Below, one piece after another: positions 25,387 through 33,717 of a DNA stretch of 64,000 bases (positions are counted from its first letter, which is position 1; each line of letters opens with the position of its first letter). Source of the DNA: Nocardia rosealba (GTDB lineage Bacteria > Actinomycetota > Actinomycetes > Mycobacteriales > Mycobacteriaceae); NCBI RefSeq assembly GCF_020216065.1, contig NZ_JAIWNA010000001.1:818505-882504 (forward strand), given 5' to 3'. The notes beneath the pieces were generated by a model, which was not told the origin of the DNA, did no database searches, and saw only the letters and a list, made by a program, of their open reading frames with translations. Made by a program: the position numbers and the translations under genes.

Positions 25387-25782
25387 CTAAAGGTGTTTGT
25401 CGTTGGATACGGGCTCGGGATCCCATTCCGCAAGACCGCCGCCAGGCAGGCATACGACACGGAATCCATCGATTCCGACTATCCACCACGATTCATAATC
25501 TGGGTCCGGGAGGAAAGTTACATCGACATCGTTGGCTAAGCGCATCGACAGTGAGCCGTCTTGGCCGATGTGGGCACTCGTGATCAAACGATTATCAATA
25601 GCCGCTACTAATGCATCTTCAATCTCTGCCGGTTCCTCGCCGGACGCGCTGATAGTAGTGCTGCGCACCGCTACGCCTGATTCTGCCATCAGTTGATATT
25701 TTCCAGCGCCCAGATCGACAGACAGCATCGGCTCGACAGTTTTGATTTTGCAGAGCAAACCGATAATGGGGAGACTATTCAT
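25387..25782 (-). CDS. Probable immunity protein of the type VII toxin (DUF6188-like)
   Basis: 131 residues from the ATG at 25782. The gene starts 2 nt after the toxin stop codon, with AAAGG inside the toxin end as ribosome site, so the two are translated together. The product is small, acidic and cytosolic (no signal peptide), with a C-terminal block ESWWIVGIDGFRVVCLPGGG that resembles DUF6188 proteins found beside polymorphic toxins. GC content is lower than in the flanking housekeeping genes. The immunity role is inferred from position and size. Confidence 0.7.
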   Translation of the reverse strand: MNSLPIIGLLCKIKTVEPMLSVDLGAGKYQLMAESGVAVRSTTISASGEEPAEIEDALVAAIDNRLITSAHIGQDGSLSMRLANDVDVTFLPDPDYESWWIVGIDGFRVVCLPGGGLAEWDPEPVSNDKHL

Positions 25783-25784
25783 GG

Positions 25785-27068
25785 TTACCAACCTTTTGGA
25801 AGGGTGAATGTGCCGTCGGCATTGAGATCAAAGTGTGTTTCCGCTTTTGATCCAGGTTTTCCGTCGAGTTTCAGTGGCTGCCCGTGTGAATTTGTGAATT
25901 TGACGTATCCATTTGGATATCTATCAGTGGGCGCCATAACTCTGATTGTATCAGCATCGCCCACGGAACCCGGCTTCTGCCAGATTACACCATCCCCCCT
26001 GGCCTGCTTCGAAACCCAGCCTTCAGGAACATTATCGGGCCGTTTGTGCAGTGCATTCCACGGCTTATTCCAGAGTTCATCGAGGCGTTTGGCAAGTAGG
26101 TCGGCGATGCGTTGAATTTCTGACTTCTTGGCTTGAGCGTCTTCGGTTACCTTGTCGAGGATTTTTGTGAATTTGGCTAGGCGTTTGGCTTCGAGAACAC
26201 GGTCGACGTACTTCTTGAGTTTGACGGCGAGTTTGCCGGCTTTGGCTGCAGCGATCGCCGCTGCTCCGAACCCTGCGGTAAGGGCACCGCCGATCACGCT
26301 GAGAATAACCGTTTCCGCGATCTCTTCAGCCAGATCGTGGGCAAGGTCAGTGAGGAGTTGGCCCAGATAGGTGCGGAAGTCCAGGATCGCGGTGCGATGT
26401 TGGTTACACGCGTTGCCTAGTTCAGTGTAGAGGCCGATGATTCTTTCGGCTGAATCCTTCATATGGCGGATGTCATCGTCCACCGTGGACAATTCGGGTG
26501 CGGTTTCACTGTCGAACGACCGCGCAAGATTCTCCAGCAAGGTTGGTAGATTGCCAACGCCGGACGTTCCAGCGAATTTCAACCACACATTCGCGGCGGT
26601 CTCCAACTTATGTGGCTCGCCGTCGGGAATGGTACAGCCGAATTGTTCTAATGCGCCAACTGCGAAACCGACATCGTCGAATAGGCCACTATTGGGGCCG
26701 CCGGCCGATGGTGGCGGTACTACGCAAGAAAGCCATGTAGGCGCGAAAGGAGTCGGGGTAATCGGTTCGGGTCGACCGGAGCCTTCTTCATAGTCGGCGT
26801 ACGCGTAGCTGTAACCGAGTTCTTGCAAGATGCTTGCATAGTTTCCCATGGCGGTGATCAACAGCTCGGTCATGTTCATTGCGGTGGAGACATTTGTATC
26901 GTAGGATTTCGACCAGTCCAGCGATTCTCCAACGTTGCCGCCCATACCGCCCGTGTCAGACAATGCGGTCATTTGCGCTGAATAGAACTTCTGATATTCT
27001 GTCGCCCACGAATATAGCGATGATCCGGCCAGTGAATACACCATGGGGTCAACGACAAGAGTGGTCAC
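25785..27068 (-). CDS. Probable type VII-secreted polymorphic toxin
   Basis: 427 residues, GTG start at 27068 with GAGG 9 nt upstream. A long helical N-terminal part (1-230) resembles ESX targeting regions and has the spaced Trp residues of WXG-like proteins. A Gly/Ala-rich hydrophobic hairpin follows (about 240-275), then charged helices, then a Trp-rich linker (about 340-350) and a compact C-terminal domain of about 75 residues (VIWQKPGSVGDADTIRVM, YPNGYVKFTNSHGQP, ETHFDLNADG). This architecture is that of secreted polymorphic toxins, where the C-terminal end carries the activity. I do not recognise that domain's activity. It follows two WXG100 genes and precedes a probable immunity gene. 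Confidence 0.72.
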   Translation of the reverse strand: MTTLVVDPMVYSLAGSSLYSWATEYQKFYSAQMTALSDTGGMGGNVGESLDWSKSYDTNVSTAMNMTELLITAMGNYASILQELGYSYAYADYEEGSGRPEPITPTPFAPTWLSCVVPPPSAGGPNSGLFDDVGFAVGALEQFGCTIPDGEPHKLETAANVWLKFAGTSGVGNLPTLLENLARSFDSETAPELSTVDDDIRHMKDSAERIIGLYTELGNACNQHRTAILDFRTYLGQLLTDLAHDLAEEIAETVILSVIGGALTAGFGAAAIAAAKAGKLAVKLKKYVDRVLEAKRLAKFTKILDKVTEDAQAKKSEIQRIADLLAKRLDELWNKPWNALHKRPDNVPEGWVSKQARGDGVIWQKPGSVGDADTIRVMAPTDRYPNGYVKFTNSHGQPLKLDGKPGSKAETHFDLNADGTFTLPKGW

Positions 27069-27085
27069 CGTGAATACCTCAATAT

Positions 27086-27210
27086 TTATCTCAGTGCGGT
27101 CGCGGATTCAATAGATTTCGCGAGCTTCTGATGGTACGAGCCGATTCGACGGAGTCTGCTGCGGCGTGGCCGCCTTCAACCCCCGCGATCGACGACTCGC
27201 TAACCGACAT
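27086..27210 (-). pseudogene. Small gene with one frame break before the toxin
   Basis: An ATG at 27210 opens MSVSESSIAGVEGGHAAADS, and a different frame gives YHQKLAKSIESATALR ending at TAA (27086-27088), 17 nt before the toxin GTG. The two parts join into a plausible 40-residue helical protein if a single-base shift near 27137 is corrected. Either the gene is decayed or the reference carries an indel. Low-complexity chance reading cannot be excluded. Confidence 0.33.
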
Positions 27211-27242
27211 GGGCCCGCTGCCAAGGTTTCCTGGTGGGTCTC

Positions 27243-27391
27243 CTAGCCCTCATCGCAACTGCCGCCGTTGACCAGGGCTCGGACGGGTTTGGTTCTGTTC
27301 GGCGACAACTTGCAGACGCCAGTCGGGCCCGAGCAGCGAGATCTGCCCATACATAGGTCAGGCCGTCGGGATGGCGAGGTGTACTGCTCAT
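27243..27391 (-). pseudogene. Small coupled gene with two frame breaks after the WXG100 gene
   Basis: The ATG at 27391 overlaps the WXG100 stop (TGATG). Reading MSSTPRHPDGLTYV, then skipping one base near 27355 to GQISLLGPDWRLQVVAEQNQT, then skipping one more near 27279 to VRALVNGGSCDEG and the TAG at 27243-27245, gives a coherent protein of about 48 residues. As given, the frame is broken twice. The overlap with the upstream stop supports a once-functional gene in this operon. Confidence 0.38.
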
Positions 27392-27693
27392 CAGCGGCCG
27401 AGCATTTGTCGGTTGGCCTCGATGGCAGCGGTGTAGCGGGTGTGTGCGGCCCGTACCGCAGCGCGCATCGCGTCGATGCCTTCGACAACTTCGGTGGCAC
27501 CGAGATGCCACTCACGGAAGGCCGCATCCTGAGCGTCTGCGGCTTGACCATGCCACGTCTGCTGTACAGCGGCAATTCGCTGTTTGAGCCCATCGAGGCT
27601 CTCGTTGAGGAAACCGGTGAAGCCGGATACGCGAGTGACGAGTTGGTCAAGCTCGTCCAGATCGACCCGGAATGGCCGGGAATTCTCTACCAA
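27391..27693 (-). CDS. WXG100 (ESX) secreted protein
   Basis: Exactly 100 residues, the hallmark length. A helix-turn-helix hairpin with the turn at Trp-His-Gly (about residue 46, in QQTWHGQAADA) and no signal peptide. Proteins of this family leave the cell as antiparallel dimers through type VII secretion. TTG start at 27693, overlapping the partner gene by 7 nt. It probably pairs with the product of that gene. Confidence 0.88.
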   Translation of the reverse strand: MVENSRPFRVDLDELDQLVTRVSGFTGFLNESLDGLKQRIAAVQQTWHGQAADAQDAAFREWHLGATEVVEGIDAMRAAVRAAHTRYTAAIEANRQMLGR

Positions 27694-28019
27694 TTCAACG
27701 TCGGAAGGTCAAGCGAGCTGAGGTTGCTAGCGCCCGAGTTGTCCTCATGGGCGATGGTCTTGCTGGTTACTCCCAACAGCTCGGCGATCACGGCCAACGC
27801 GTCAAGTACGTCAGCGCCGCCCTCCTTGGTTTCGGCCCAGCCAGCGGTGAACGCGTCGGCTGATGTCCCACGCCAGTTGCTGAGCACGCCGGCGATCTCG
27901 GAATCCAGCGAGCTCAAGCCGTTGATCAGGGACTCGGCGACTTGCTGGACGTACTGCCCAGCGTCCGTGACTTCCTGCGGCACGATCGCGAACGTGGCCC
28001 CGCCTGGGCTATCAGTCAT
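27687..28019 (-). CDS. WXG100 (ESX) partner protein
   Basis: 110 residues from the ATG at 28019, with a strong GAGGAGG ribosome site. The WXG turn is Trp-Arg-Gly (in VLSNWRGTSADAF, about residue 48) between two helices. First gene of a leftward operon: WXG100, WXG100, two frame-broken small genes, toxin, immunity. No ESX core genes (eccC, eccD, mycP) are in the window, so secretion must use a system encoded elsewhere. Confidence 0.88.
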   Translation of the reverse strand: MTDSPGGATFAIVPQEVTDAGQYVQQVAESLINGLSSLDSEIAGVLSNWRGTSADAFTAGWAETKEGGADVLDALAVIAELLGVTSKTIAHEDNSGASNLSSLDLPTLNW

Positions 28020-28159
28020 GCGATCCTCCTCTTTGATGGCGTTTCGTGTGAGCAACGAGAAATTGCGCTGCTTCACCGATTTGGACGCGACGCACCAGTC
28101 CATGGTTCCTTTTGCGCGAGCAATGTGACGCACGTCCTAATTTAGAGGCGTGACGGAGA

Positions 28160-28828
28160 TCAGTGGGATTGGGTGCGGGTGATTTTCAGGACGGTGGTGG
28201 ACAGGAGGATTCCTGCGGCGATGAAGAGGAGGGTGGCGACCGTGCGTAGGAGGCTGAAGGTGAACAGGGAGTCGACCTCGGCGTCGCGCAGGGTTTGGAT
28301 GGTGTCGTGGTCCTCGGAGATGCCGGCGGCTGTCAGGACGGAGCCGGTCCAGAAGGTGAGCCAGGCGGTGAGCCAGGCGATCCACCAGAGGGGCACTAGG
28401 GGCGTGCCGCGTTGCTGGGGGTTCGATGCTCTCGTGATGTCGTGCAGGAACAGGGGTGGGAACCACAGTGAGACGACGGGGACCACCCAGCCCCAGAACG
28501 CCCATGGCGCGGAGAGGTGATGCTGAGCGGGGGAGACCAGTTGGGCGTTGTTTCGGGACCGCAGCATCCACACCACCAGGATGATCCAGGTGACGAACAT
28601 CAACAGCACCGACAGCAGCCACATGCCGACCTCGAGCGGCATCATGATGTCGCGGGCCGCGTTGTACTCGGCGCTGCTCACGGTGCCCTCGTAGCGTCCG
28701 GAGACCGAGCGATAGCCGAGCCAGCGCACCACGACCCCGGCTGTTTCGAGCACAAGTATCACGGCGATCAGCGCCACCACCGCGGTCCCGAGTCCGCGCA
28801 CGGCACGAAAAGCTATGGGATGACTCAT
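28160..28828 (-). CDS. DUF4328 integral membrane protein
   Basis: 222 residues from the ATG at 28828 (GGGGGAG upstream). Four transmembrane helices with the family's central features: LRSRNNAQLVSPAQHHLSAP between helices 2 and 3, then WVVPVVSLWFPP, then PLVPLWWIAWL. Function unknown. It stands alone between the ESX locus and a divergent exporter gene. Confidence 0.85.
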   Translation of the reverse strand: MSHPIAFRAVRGLGTAVVALIAVILVLETAGVVVRWLGYRSVSGRYEGTVSSAEYNAARDIMMPLEVGMWLLSVLLMFVTWIILVVWMLRSRNNAQLVSPAQHHLSAPWAFWGWVVPVVSLWFPPLFLHDITRASNPQQRGTPLVPLWWIAWLTAWLTFWTGSVLTAAGISEDHDTIQTLRDAEVDSLFTFSLLRTVATLLFIAAGILLSTTVLKITRTQSH

Positions 28829-29008
28829 TTTCCACTCCCCCTGTCGAGATTTCCCCACGGTACCGCAGCCTTGACCAGCCAGAAGGGCTTATCCAGGCGC
28901 AGCAGATGCTCGCCGGGCTTCGTGTCGGTGCCCGGGCCTAGGCTCGGCAGTGCGACGATCATGAACGGCCGGATCGTCACCCGATCAATCCCTCGATAGG
29001 ACGTATCG

Positions 29009-30475
29009 ATGACCACCGAACGCAATCCATGGCTGGCGCTGTTCGCGCTGGTGGTCGGGTTCTTCATGATCCTGCTGGACATGACGATCGTCGCCGTCGC
29101 CAATCCGGCGATCATGGGCGCGTTCCACACCGACATCACCGATGTCATCTGGGTGACCAGCGCCTATCTGCTCACCTATGCGGTGCCGCTGCTGGTCACT
29201 GGGCGATTAGGGGACAGATTCGGGCCGAAGAACATCTACCTGATCGGGTTGGCGGTGTTCACCGGTGCGTCGCTGTGGTGCGGGTTGTCGGGCAGCATCG
29301 GGATGCTGATCGCGGCGCGCGCCGCCCAGGGGATCGGTGCCGCGCTGATGACACCGCAGACGATGGCGGTGATCACCAGGACCTTCCCGCCGGACCGGCG
29401 CGGTGCGGCGATGGGTCTGTGGGGTGCGGTGGCCGGTCTGGCGACGCTGATCGGCCCGATTCTCGGCGGTGTCCTGGTCGACGGGCTCGGCTGGGAATGG
29501 ATCTTCTTCGTGAACCTGCCGGTGGGTGTCATCGCGTTCGGTCTGGCGATGTGGCTGGTGCCCGCCCTGCCGACCAGCGACCACAAGTTCGACTTCGTCG
29601 GTGTGCTGCTCAGTGGAATCGGCATGCTCGCCCTGGTGTTCGGAATACAGGAGGGCAATGCGCAGGATTGGGCGCCGTGGATCTGGGCGTTGATCGCGTT
29701 CGGTGTGGTGATGCTGGTGTTGTTCGTCGTCAATCAGGCGCGAAATACCGGCGAACCGCTTGTGCCGTTGAGTTTGTTCGCCGACCGCAATTTTGCCCTG
29801 TCGAATCTGGCGATCGCCGCGATGGGCGCCGCCGTCACATCCATGATGGTGCCCGCCTATTTCTATCTGCAGGGCGTGCGGGAGATGTCACCGACCACAT
29901 CGGCACTGATGTTCGCGCCGATGGCGATCGTCACCGGTATCGCGGCGCCGTTCATCGGTAAATTCGCCGACCGATTACCGCCTCGCCTGATCCCCACCGC
30001 GGGCTTCTCACTGTTCGCCGCCTCCATCGTCGGTTTCGCCGTGCTGATGAAGCCGGATTCCTCGATCGTGGCGTTCATGATCGTGGGCGGTCTCGCCGGT
30101 CTGGCCAACGCCTGTATCTGGGCTCCGCTCGCCTCGACCGCCACCCACAACCTGCCGGTCACCCAGGCCGGTGCGGGCGCCGGTGTCTACAACACCACCC
30201 GCCAGGTCGGTTCGGTCCTGGGCAGTGCCGCCATCGGCGCCCTCATCGCCGCCCGGCTCAGCGCCAACGGCCTCAGCGGCGATGCCCCGATCGGTGAGGG
30301 CGCGAGCACCGGCCCCCTACCACCCCACGTCATCGACGAATTCAGTACGTCGCTGGCCCAGTCCATGCTGCTGCCCGCCGCCATCCTGCTCGTGGGCGTG
30401 CTCGCCTCGGCCCTGTTCGTCGGCCACGCGAAGTCGGCGGCGGCGAAACCGGAAGTCGCAACACAGAGCTCCTGA
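29009..30475 (+). CDS. MFS drug exporter, DHA2 (EmrB/QacA, 14-helix) family
   Basis: 488 residues. Typical DHA2 motifs: LDMTIVAVANPAI (motif D1), GRLGDRFGPKN (motif A) and GLWGAVAGLATLIGPILGG (motif C, antiporter). About 14 transmembrane helices. Expected to expel cationic or lipophilic drugs using the proton gradient. The ATG at 29009 has AGGA upstream. Its stop abuts the convergent antitoxin-like gene with no gap. No regulator gene is adjacent. Confidence 0.9.
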   Translation: MTTERNPWLALFALVVGFFMILLDMTIVAVANPAIMGAFHTDITDVIWVTSAYLLTYAVPLLVTGRLGDRFGPKNIYLIGLAVFTGASLWCGLSGSIGMLIAARAAQGIGAALMTPQTMAVITRTFPPDRRGAAMGLWGAVAGLATLIGPILGGVLVDGLGWEWIFFVNLPVGVIAFGLAMWLVPALPTSDHKFDFVGVLLSGIGMLALVFGIQEGNAQDWAPWIWALIAFGVVMLVLFVVNQARNTGEPLVPLSLFADRNFALSNLAIAAMGAAVTSMMVPAYFYLQGVREMSPTTSALMFAPMAIVTGIAAPFIGKFADRLPPRLIPTAGFSLFAASIVGFAVLMKPDSSIVAFMIVGGLAGLANACIWAPLASTATHNLPVTQAGAGAGVYNTTRQVGSVLGSAAIGALIAARLSANGLSGDAPIGEGASTGPLPPHVIDEFSTSLAQSMLLPAAILLVGVLASALFVGHAKSAAAKPEVATQSS

Positions 30476-30787
30476 TCAAGAAGCCTTTCGGTGGCGGTAT
30501 TCCTCGGCCGCTGCCAAGAGCACTGAGATCGGGACCGATTCCTCGTCTTCGCGGTTCCGCGAAATCATGGCTTCGATCGCTTCTCGCAGCCACGCACCGG
30601 TCGTGATTCCGCGACCTTTCGCGATCTTGCGGGCTTCCTCCAGCACGGCGGCGGGCATGCGCACGCTGTATGACGCCATTGCGCTACCGGGCTCGTTACC
30701 CGCGTGTGCTGTCAGGTTCGCCTTTTCGATCTCGTCCGCGATATCGACGTTGTCGTAGTAATCGCGGGCCTTGTCCACATCACCCAT
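30476..30787 (-). CDS. Antitoxin-like protein with CopG-type C-terminal domain
   Basis: 103 residues. An acidic N-terminal segment, then a ribbon-helix-helix-like stretch YSVRMPAAVLEEARKIAKGRG and WLREAIEAMI, the pattern of CopG/BrnA-like antitoxins. The ATG at 30787 overlaps the end of a damaged upstream toxin-like gene. It probably still binds DNA, possibly the palindrome at 30969-30988, but has no intact toxin to neutralise here. Confidence 0.72.
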   Translation of the reverse strand: MGDVDKARDYYDNVDIADEIEKANLTAHAGNEPGSAMASYSVRMPAAVLEEARKIAKGRGITTGAWLREAIEAMISRNREDEESVPISVLLAAAEEYRHRKAS

Positions 30788-30961
30788 TTTTCATCTCGCT
30801 TTCCGGGCCGTGGTACGTGCGGCCGAGGAGCAGAGTGGTGCTCTCGCGGCCTGGCATCGTGTGGAACGGGCGCTCGGTAGCCTCCCTGACCCGTGCGGCT
30901 CGACTTGGTGTCGGGCGATGTGCGCTTCCGACTCGGGTGTCCACAGGATGGCATCGAACAC
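30780..30961 (-). pseudogene. Frameshifted and internally deleted toxin gene
   Basis: One frame begins at the GTG at 30961 with VFDAILWTPESEAHIARHQV. A second frame continues with VREATERPFHTMPGRESTTL and LLLGRTYHG, ending at 30780. The first frame ends ARKAR at 30791. Laid together they look like a small RelE/BrnT-type toxin (HIARH..., then a strand-rich core, then a basic end) that has suffered a frameshift near residue 22 and lost its central-to-C-terminal core. The downstream antitoxin is intact. Confidence 0.5.
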
Positions 30962-30968
30962 GACTCAG

Positions 30969-30988
30969 CGTATCACGATCGTAATGCG
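30969..30988. promoter_or_regulatory. Imperfect palindrome upstream of the toxin-antitoxin remnant
   Basis: CGTATCACGATCGTAATGCG is a 20-bp palindrome matching at 8 of 10 positions and centred on CGATCG, 7 bp upstream of the toxin GTG. Autoregulated toxin-antitoxin operons usually have such an operator here. Confidence 0.45.
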
Positions 30989-31043
30989 ACACATTCGGTC
31001 GGCGAGTCGGTGTGGAAAGGGGCTGGTCAACGCCGCCGGTAGG

Positions 31044-31049
31044 TAGTCT
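31044..31049 (+). promoter_or_regulatory. Leaderless -10 element (TAGTCT) of the cutinase gene
   Basis: TAGTCT ends 7 nt before the ATG at 31057; no ribosome site is seen. Confidence 0.5.
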
Positions 31050-31056
31050 GCGCGGC

Positions 31057-31767
31057 ATGACAGCACGTTCTCTTCGTCGATTCGTGTCTGCAGTGTTCCT
31101 GGCAGCCGCGATTCCAGTGGTATCGCCCATCCAGTCCGCTTACGCGGCGCCGTGTTCCGATGTGGAGGTGGTGTTCGCGCGGGGAACCGCGGAGCCGGGT
31201 GGGGTGGTCGGGGTGACCGGGATGTCCTTTGTCGAGGCGCTACGGGCGAATGCCGGTGGGCGGTCGGTGGGGGTTTATGGGGTCGACTATCCAGCCAGTA
31301 GTGATTTCGCGGATCGGCTGGGGTTCGCGCAGTCGGTGGTGCGCGGGATCGACGATGCGCAGCGGCGAGTGGAGTTCGTCGCGGCGAATTGTCCCGGCAC
31401 GCGGATCGTGCTCGGCGGGTATTCGCAGGGTGCGGCGCTGGCCGGGTTCGCGACGGGTGCCGGTGTGCCCGAGGGGGTTCCGCCGGAATACGAGCGGTAC
31501 CTGCCCGAACCGATGCGGGGCGAGGTGGTCGAGCACGTCGCCGCCGTCGTGCTGTTCGGCAAGCCCTCCGAGCGGTTCCTGCGTGACGCGGCGGCCCCGG
31601 CGCTGTCGATCGGCGCGTCCTACCGGAACAAGACCATCGACCTGTGCATCGACGGCGACAACATCTGCGACGGTTCGCCGCTGGCCTACCCCAATGCCCT
31701 GCACACCCTCTACAGCGTCAACGGAATGACCGTCACCGCAGCCCAATTCGCGGCCCAGCGCTTCTGA
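31057..31767 (+). CDS. Secreted cutinase-family serine esterase
   Basis: 236 residues. A signal peptide ends after Ala-Tyr-Ala (about residue 30). The mature protein has the cutinase fold features: CSDVEVVFARGTAEPGG, the nucleophile motif GGYSQGAAL (Ser about 130), and the Asp/His region CIDGDNICDG...ALHTLY closed by disulfides. Mycobacterial homologs (Cfp21-like) hydrolyse esters, phospholipids or cell-wall lipids. Exported and probably extracellular. Transcribed alone; ends in a bidirectional terminator. Confidence 0.93.
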   Translation: MTARSLRRFVSAVFLAAAIPVVSPIQSAYAAPCSDVEVVFARGTAEPGGVVGVTGMSFVEALRANAGGRSVGVYGVDYPASSDFADRLGFAQSVVRGIDDAQRRVEFVAANCPGTRIVLGGYSQGAALAGFATGAGVPEGVPPEYERYLPEPMRGEVVEHVAAVVLFGKPSERFLRDAAAPALSIGASYRNKTIDLCIDGDNICDGSPLAYPNALHTLYSVNGMTVTAAQFAAQRF

Positions 31768-31785
31768 AACGTACCGAGAACAACG

Positions 31786-31818
31786 AAAAGGCCGGTTGCA
31801 CAAAGCAACCGGCCTTTT
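31786..31818. terminator. Bidirectional intrinsic terminator
   Basis: AAAAGGCCGGTTGC (31786-31799), a 5-nt loop, and its exact complement (31805-31818): a 14-bp stem with A and T runs on the two sides. Serves the convergent cutinase and fadD genes. Confidence 0.92.
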
Positions 31819-31831
31819 CTGATCAGCTACG

Positions 31832-33625
31832 TCAGCTGTAGATCTTGTCGACCTCACCGGCGTACTGCTTCATGACGACGGCGCGCTTGAGCGACATCTT
31901 CGGGGTGAGCTCGCCCGTCTCCTGGGTCCAGTCGACCGGGAGGATACGGATCTTCTTGATGGCCTCGGCCTTGGAGACCTTCTTGTTGGTCTCGTCGACG
32001 GCGGCCTGGATCTCGGCGACCAGCGCCTCGTTCTCGATCAGCTTCTCGATCGCGGTGTCGGCGGCGACACCGTTGCGGTCCTTCCAGCCCGGCAGGGCCT
32101 CGGGATCGAGGGTGATCAGGGCGCCGATGAACGGCTGACCGTCACCGACGACCATCACCTGGCTGATCAGCGGGTGCGCGCGCAGGGAGTCCTCGAGCAC
32201 GGCGGGGGAGACGTTCTTGCCGCCCGCGGTGACCAGGATTTCCTTCTTGCGGCCCGTGATGGTGATGAAGCCGTCGGCGTCGATGGCACCCAGGTCGCCG
32301 GTCTTGAACCAGCCGTCCTCGAACGCTTCGGCGGTGGCTTCGTCGTTCTTCCAGTAGCCGCCGAACACGACCGAACCCTTGAGCAGCAGCTCGCCGTCCT
32401 CGGCGATCTTGGCGGCGTGGCCCTGGATCGGGCGACCCACCGAACCGACCCGGATGTGGGTCGGGGTGTTCACGCTGAACGCGGCGGTGGTCTCGGTCAG
32501 GCCGTAGCCCTCGTAGATGGTGACGCCGACGCCACGGAAGAAGTGGCCGAGGCGCGCGCCCAGAGGGCCACCACCGGACACGGCCGCCAGGCACTGACCA
32601 CCGAGAGCGGCACGCAGCTTGCTGTAGACCAGCTTGTCGAAGACGAAGTGCTTGAGCTTGAGCAGCAGGTCGGGGCTGCCCTTCTCGAGCGCCTCGCTGT
32701 AGGCGATGGCCGTCTCGGCGGCGGCGTCGAAGATCTTGCCCTTGCCGCCGTCGTGCGCCTTCTGCTTGGCCGAGTTGTAGACCTTCTCGAACACGCGCGG
32801 CACCGAGAGGATGAAGTCCGGCTTGAACTCACCGAACTGTTCGACCAGCGTGGTCCAGTCCGAGGAGTGGCGGATGGTCACCTTGGAATCGAAGGCGATC
32901 AGCGCCACCGCGCGGGCGAACACGTGCGCCAGCGGCAGGAACAGCAGGGTCTTCTGGCCCTCGGCGACGAACGCGCTGAGCTCGATGCCACCCGAGCGCG
33001 ACTCGGCCCACAGGTTGGCGTGGGTGAGCTGCACGCCCTTGGGCTTGCCGGTGGTGCCCGAGGTGTAGATCAGGGTGGCGGGCGAGGCCGCGCCGACCTG
33101 CTTGCGGCGCTCGTGCACCACGGCATCGTCGAGGTCGGCACCACGCTCGGTCAGGGTGTCGACGGCGCCCTTGTCGATCTGCAGGGTCTCGTCGAGCGCG
33201 GGCAGCGACGCGGCGTCGATCTCGTCGATGGTCGCCTTGTGCTTGTCGTTCTCGACGACCAGCAGCTTGGTCTCGGAATCCTGCAGGATCCACTTGGCCT
33301 GCTCGGCGGCCGAGCTGTCGTAGATCGCGACGGTCACGCCACCGGCGGCCCAGATCGCGAAGTCGAGCAGCGTCCACTCGTATCGCGTGGCCGCCATGAT
33401 CGCGACCCGGTCGCCCAGTTCGACGCCGGAGGCGATCAGGCCCTTGGCGACGCCGGTGACGGCTTTCGCGAATTGTGCCGCCGTGACGTCATTCCAGCCG
33501 CCGCTGCCGTTCGGAACGTTGAACAACACCGCGTTCGGCGTCTCCTCGCCGAAGCGGAAGACGTTGTCGGAATTGTTCGCATCGTCCGGGATGGTGTAGG
33601 AAGCCGGAACTTCGAACTCTCGCAT
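31832..33625 (-). CDS. fadD15: Long-chain fatty acid-CoA ligase (FadD15 type)
   Basis: 597 residues from the ATG at 33625 (GGAAGGG upstream). All ANL motifs are present: LIYTSGTTGKPKGV (A3), YEGYGLTETTAAF (A5), GWFKTGDLGAI (A7) and the C-terminal ITGRKKEILVTAGGKNVSP (A8). The ending, with a Lys-rich WTQETGELTPKMSLKR, matches the FadD15 group. Activates long-chain fatty acids to acyl-CoA through an acyl-adenylate. Likely co-transcribed with nothing downstream because of the terminator. Confidence 0.93.
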   Translation of the reverse strand: MREFEVPASYTIPDDANNSDNVFRFGEETPNAVLFNVPNGSGGWNDVTAAQFAKAVTGVAKGLIASGVELGDRVAIMAATRYEWTLLDFAIWAAGGVTVAIYDSSAAEQAKWILQDSETKLLVVENDKHKATIDEIDAASLPALDETLQIDKGAVDTLTERGADLDDAVVHERRKQVGAASPATLIYTSGTTGKPKGVQLTHANLWAESRSGGIELSAFVAEGQKTLLFLPLAHVFARAVALIAFDSKVTIRHSSDWTTLVEQFGEFKPDFILSVPRVFEKVYNSAKQKAHDGGKGKIFDAAAETAIAYSEALEKGSPDLLLKLKHFVFDKLVYSKLRAALGGQCLAAVSGGGPLGARLGHFFRGVGVTIYEGYGLTETTAAFSVNTPTHIRVGSVGRPIQGHAAKIAEDGELLLKGSVVFGGYWKNDEATAEAFEDGWFKTGDLGAIDADGFITITGRKKEILVTAGGKNVSPAVLEDSLRAHPLISQVMVVGDGQPFIGALITLDPEALPGWKDRNGVAADTAIEKLIENEALVAEIQAAVDETNKKVSKAEAIKKIRILPVDWTQETGELTPKMSLKRAVVMKQYAGEVDKIYS

Positions 33626-33717
33626 CAGTGCCCTTCCAGTGGGTTCTACTCGCCAGTAATCTACGACACGTTCGGCCCGCTTGCGATATCGCCGCCCGAA
33701 ATGCCCGTCACCTGGCT

